From: Pyrocephalus nanus
Lineage: Eukaryota; Chordata; Aves; Passeriformes; Tyrannidae
Length of the DNA: 64,000 bases
Assembly: GCA_038380795.1 (NCBI GenBank)
Contig: CM076266.1
Coordinates: 37,647,425-37,711,424 of the forward strand
Reading direction: 5' to 3'
The notes beneath the pieces are model-generated. The model searched no databases. It was not told where the DNA came from and saw nothing but the letters and a program-made list of their open reading frames with translations. Shown one piece after another: positions 63,841 to 64,000 of this stretch. The translations under genes and the position numbers were made by a program. The stretch's first letter is position 1. Each line of letters begins with the position of its first letter.

Positions 63841-64000
63841 GAATACTGTATAGAGCTGCAGAATACTTCTGTTTCCCCAACACTACAAAGAATGGTATGT
63901 GAAAGTGCTCAAGGGTGTTCATCAAATTATTTGAGTTGATGGATGGTATGAAACTTGCTCATATATTCCTTTCCTCATTATCGCATAAATAGTGTGGCAG

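Larger units (their letters stand above)
12989..64000 (+). other. JAZF1: JAZF1 intron 2 (5' part)
   Basis: Everything after the exon 2 donor to the window end is intron, because the exon 3 coding sequence (which should begin with the rest of an Arg codon and then Phe-Met-Thr-Asp-Ala) was not found on the + strand. The intron is therefore longer than 51 kb here. It holds all the CR1, SINE-like, microsatellite and minisatellite features listed separately. Enhancer elements are likely in such an intron, but I cannot point to one from a single sequence. Confidence 0.85.
58250..64000. other. unique intronic sequence, no gene seen
   Basis: AT-rich sequence to the window end. It holds a 27-bp imperfect tandem duplication (62368-62420) and a 10-bp inverted repeat (63818-63840). 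Frames are below 101 codons and unrecognised. No JAZF1 exon 3 coding sequence is present. Confidence 0.55.

Noticed and set aside
12989..64000. Search for JAZF1 exon 3 (Phe-Met-Thr-Asp-Ala start, Ser/Pro/Thr-rich body)
   Set aside because: No AG-flanked sequence encoding it was seen on the + strand. Near matches to TTCATGAC are not followed by the right codons.
1..64000. CRISPR array, operon, phage, endogenous retrovirus or integrated bacterial system
   Set aside because: No spaced direct repeats, no tightly packed same-strand genes and no LTR pair or gag/pol-like reading frame were seen. The window is ordinary vertebrate intron.

Overview
The window looks like about 64 kb of avian (at least sauropsid) nuclear DNA lying almost entirely inside the introns of one large gene, JAZF1, transcribed on the + strand. 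Three things point to this. The composition is AT-rich and non-coding. Interspersed repeats are sparse, and the only clear ones are two CR1 LINE fragments, one carrying the ATTCTGTG-type 3' end typical of birds and other reptiles. One short exon has perfect splice sites and encodes a peptide I recognise from JAZF1. The species cannot be fixed from this sequence.

Layout: 1-12915 is the 3' part of intron 1. 12916-12988 is JAZF1 exon 2 (73 nt, phase 1 in, phase 2 out). 12989-64000 is the 5' part of intron 2, which therefore exceeds 51 kb here. I found neither exon 1 (first zinc finger and start codon) nor exon 3. No tRNA, rRNA, CRISPR, operon or other bacterial-type feature was seen.

Within the introns I can support: an old minus-strand CR1 fragment (about 33205-33775), a better preserved plus-strand CR1 3' end (about 57352-57633), two probable ancient MIR-type SINEs (about 20168-20275 and 29104-29190), simple repeats, a CpG-dense GC-rich 53-bp minisatellite (about 57978-58160, with the CpG cluster running to 58240), an unbroken run of 26 G (45402-45427), a run of 35 A preceded by an AATAAA signal (38252-38310), and several inverted repeats. 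The most notable inverted repeats are the A19/T19 arms at 9645-9742 and a perfect 17-bp stem at 42869-42915.

No novel multi-gene system is visible. Every other open reading frame is short (at most about 148 codons), resembles nothing I recognise, and fits chance expectation for a window of this size. The best targets for a second look are the CpG-rich minisatellite, the retrocopy-like A-tail, the two structured inverted repeats and the poly-G tract.
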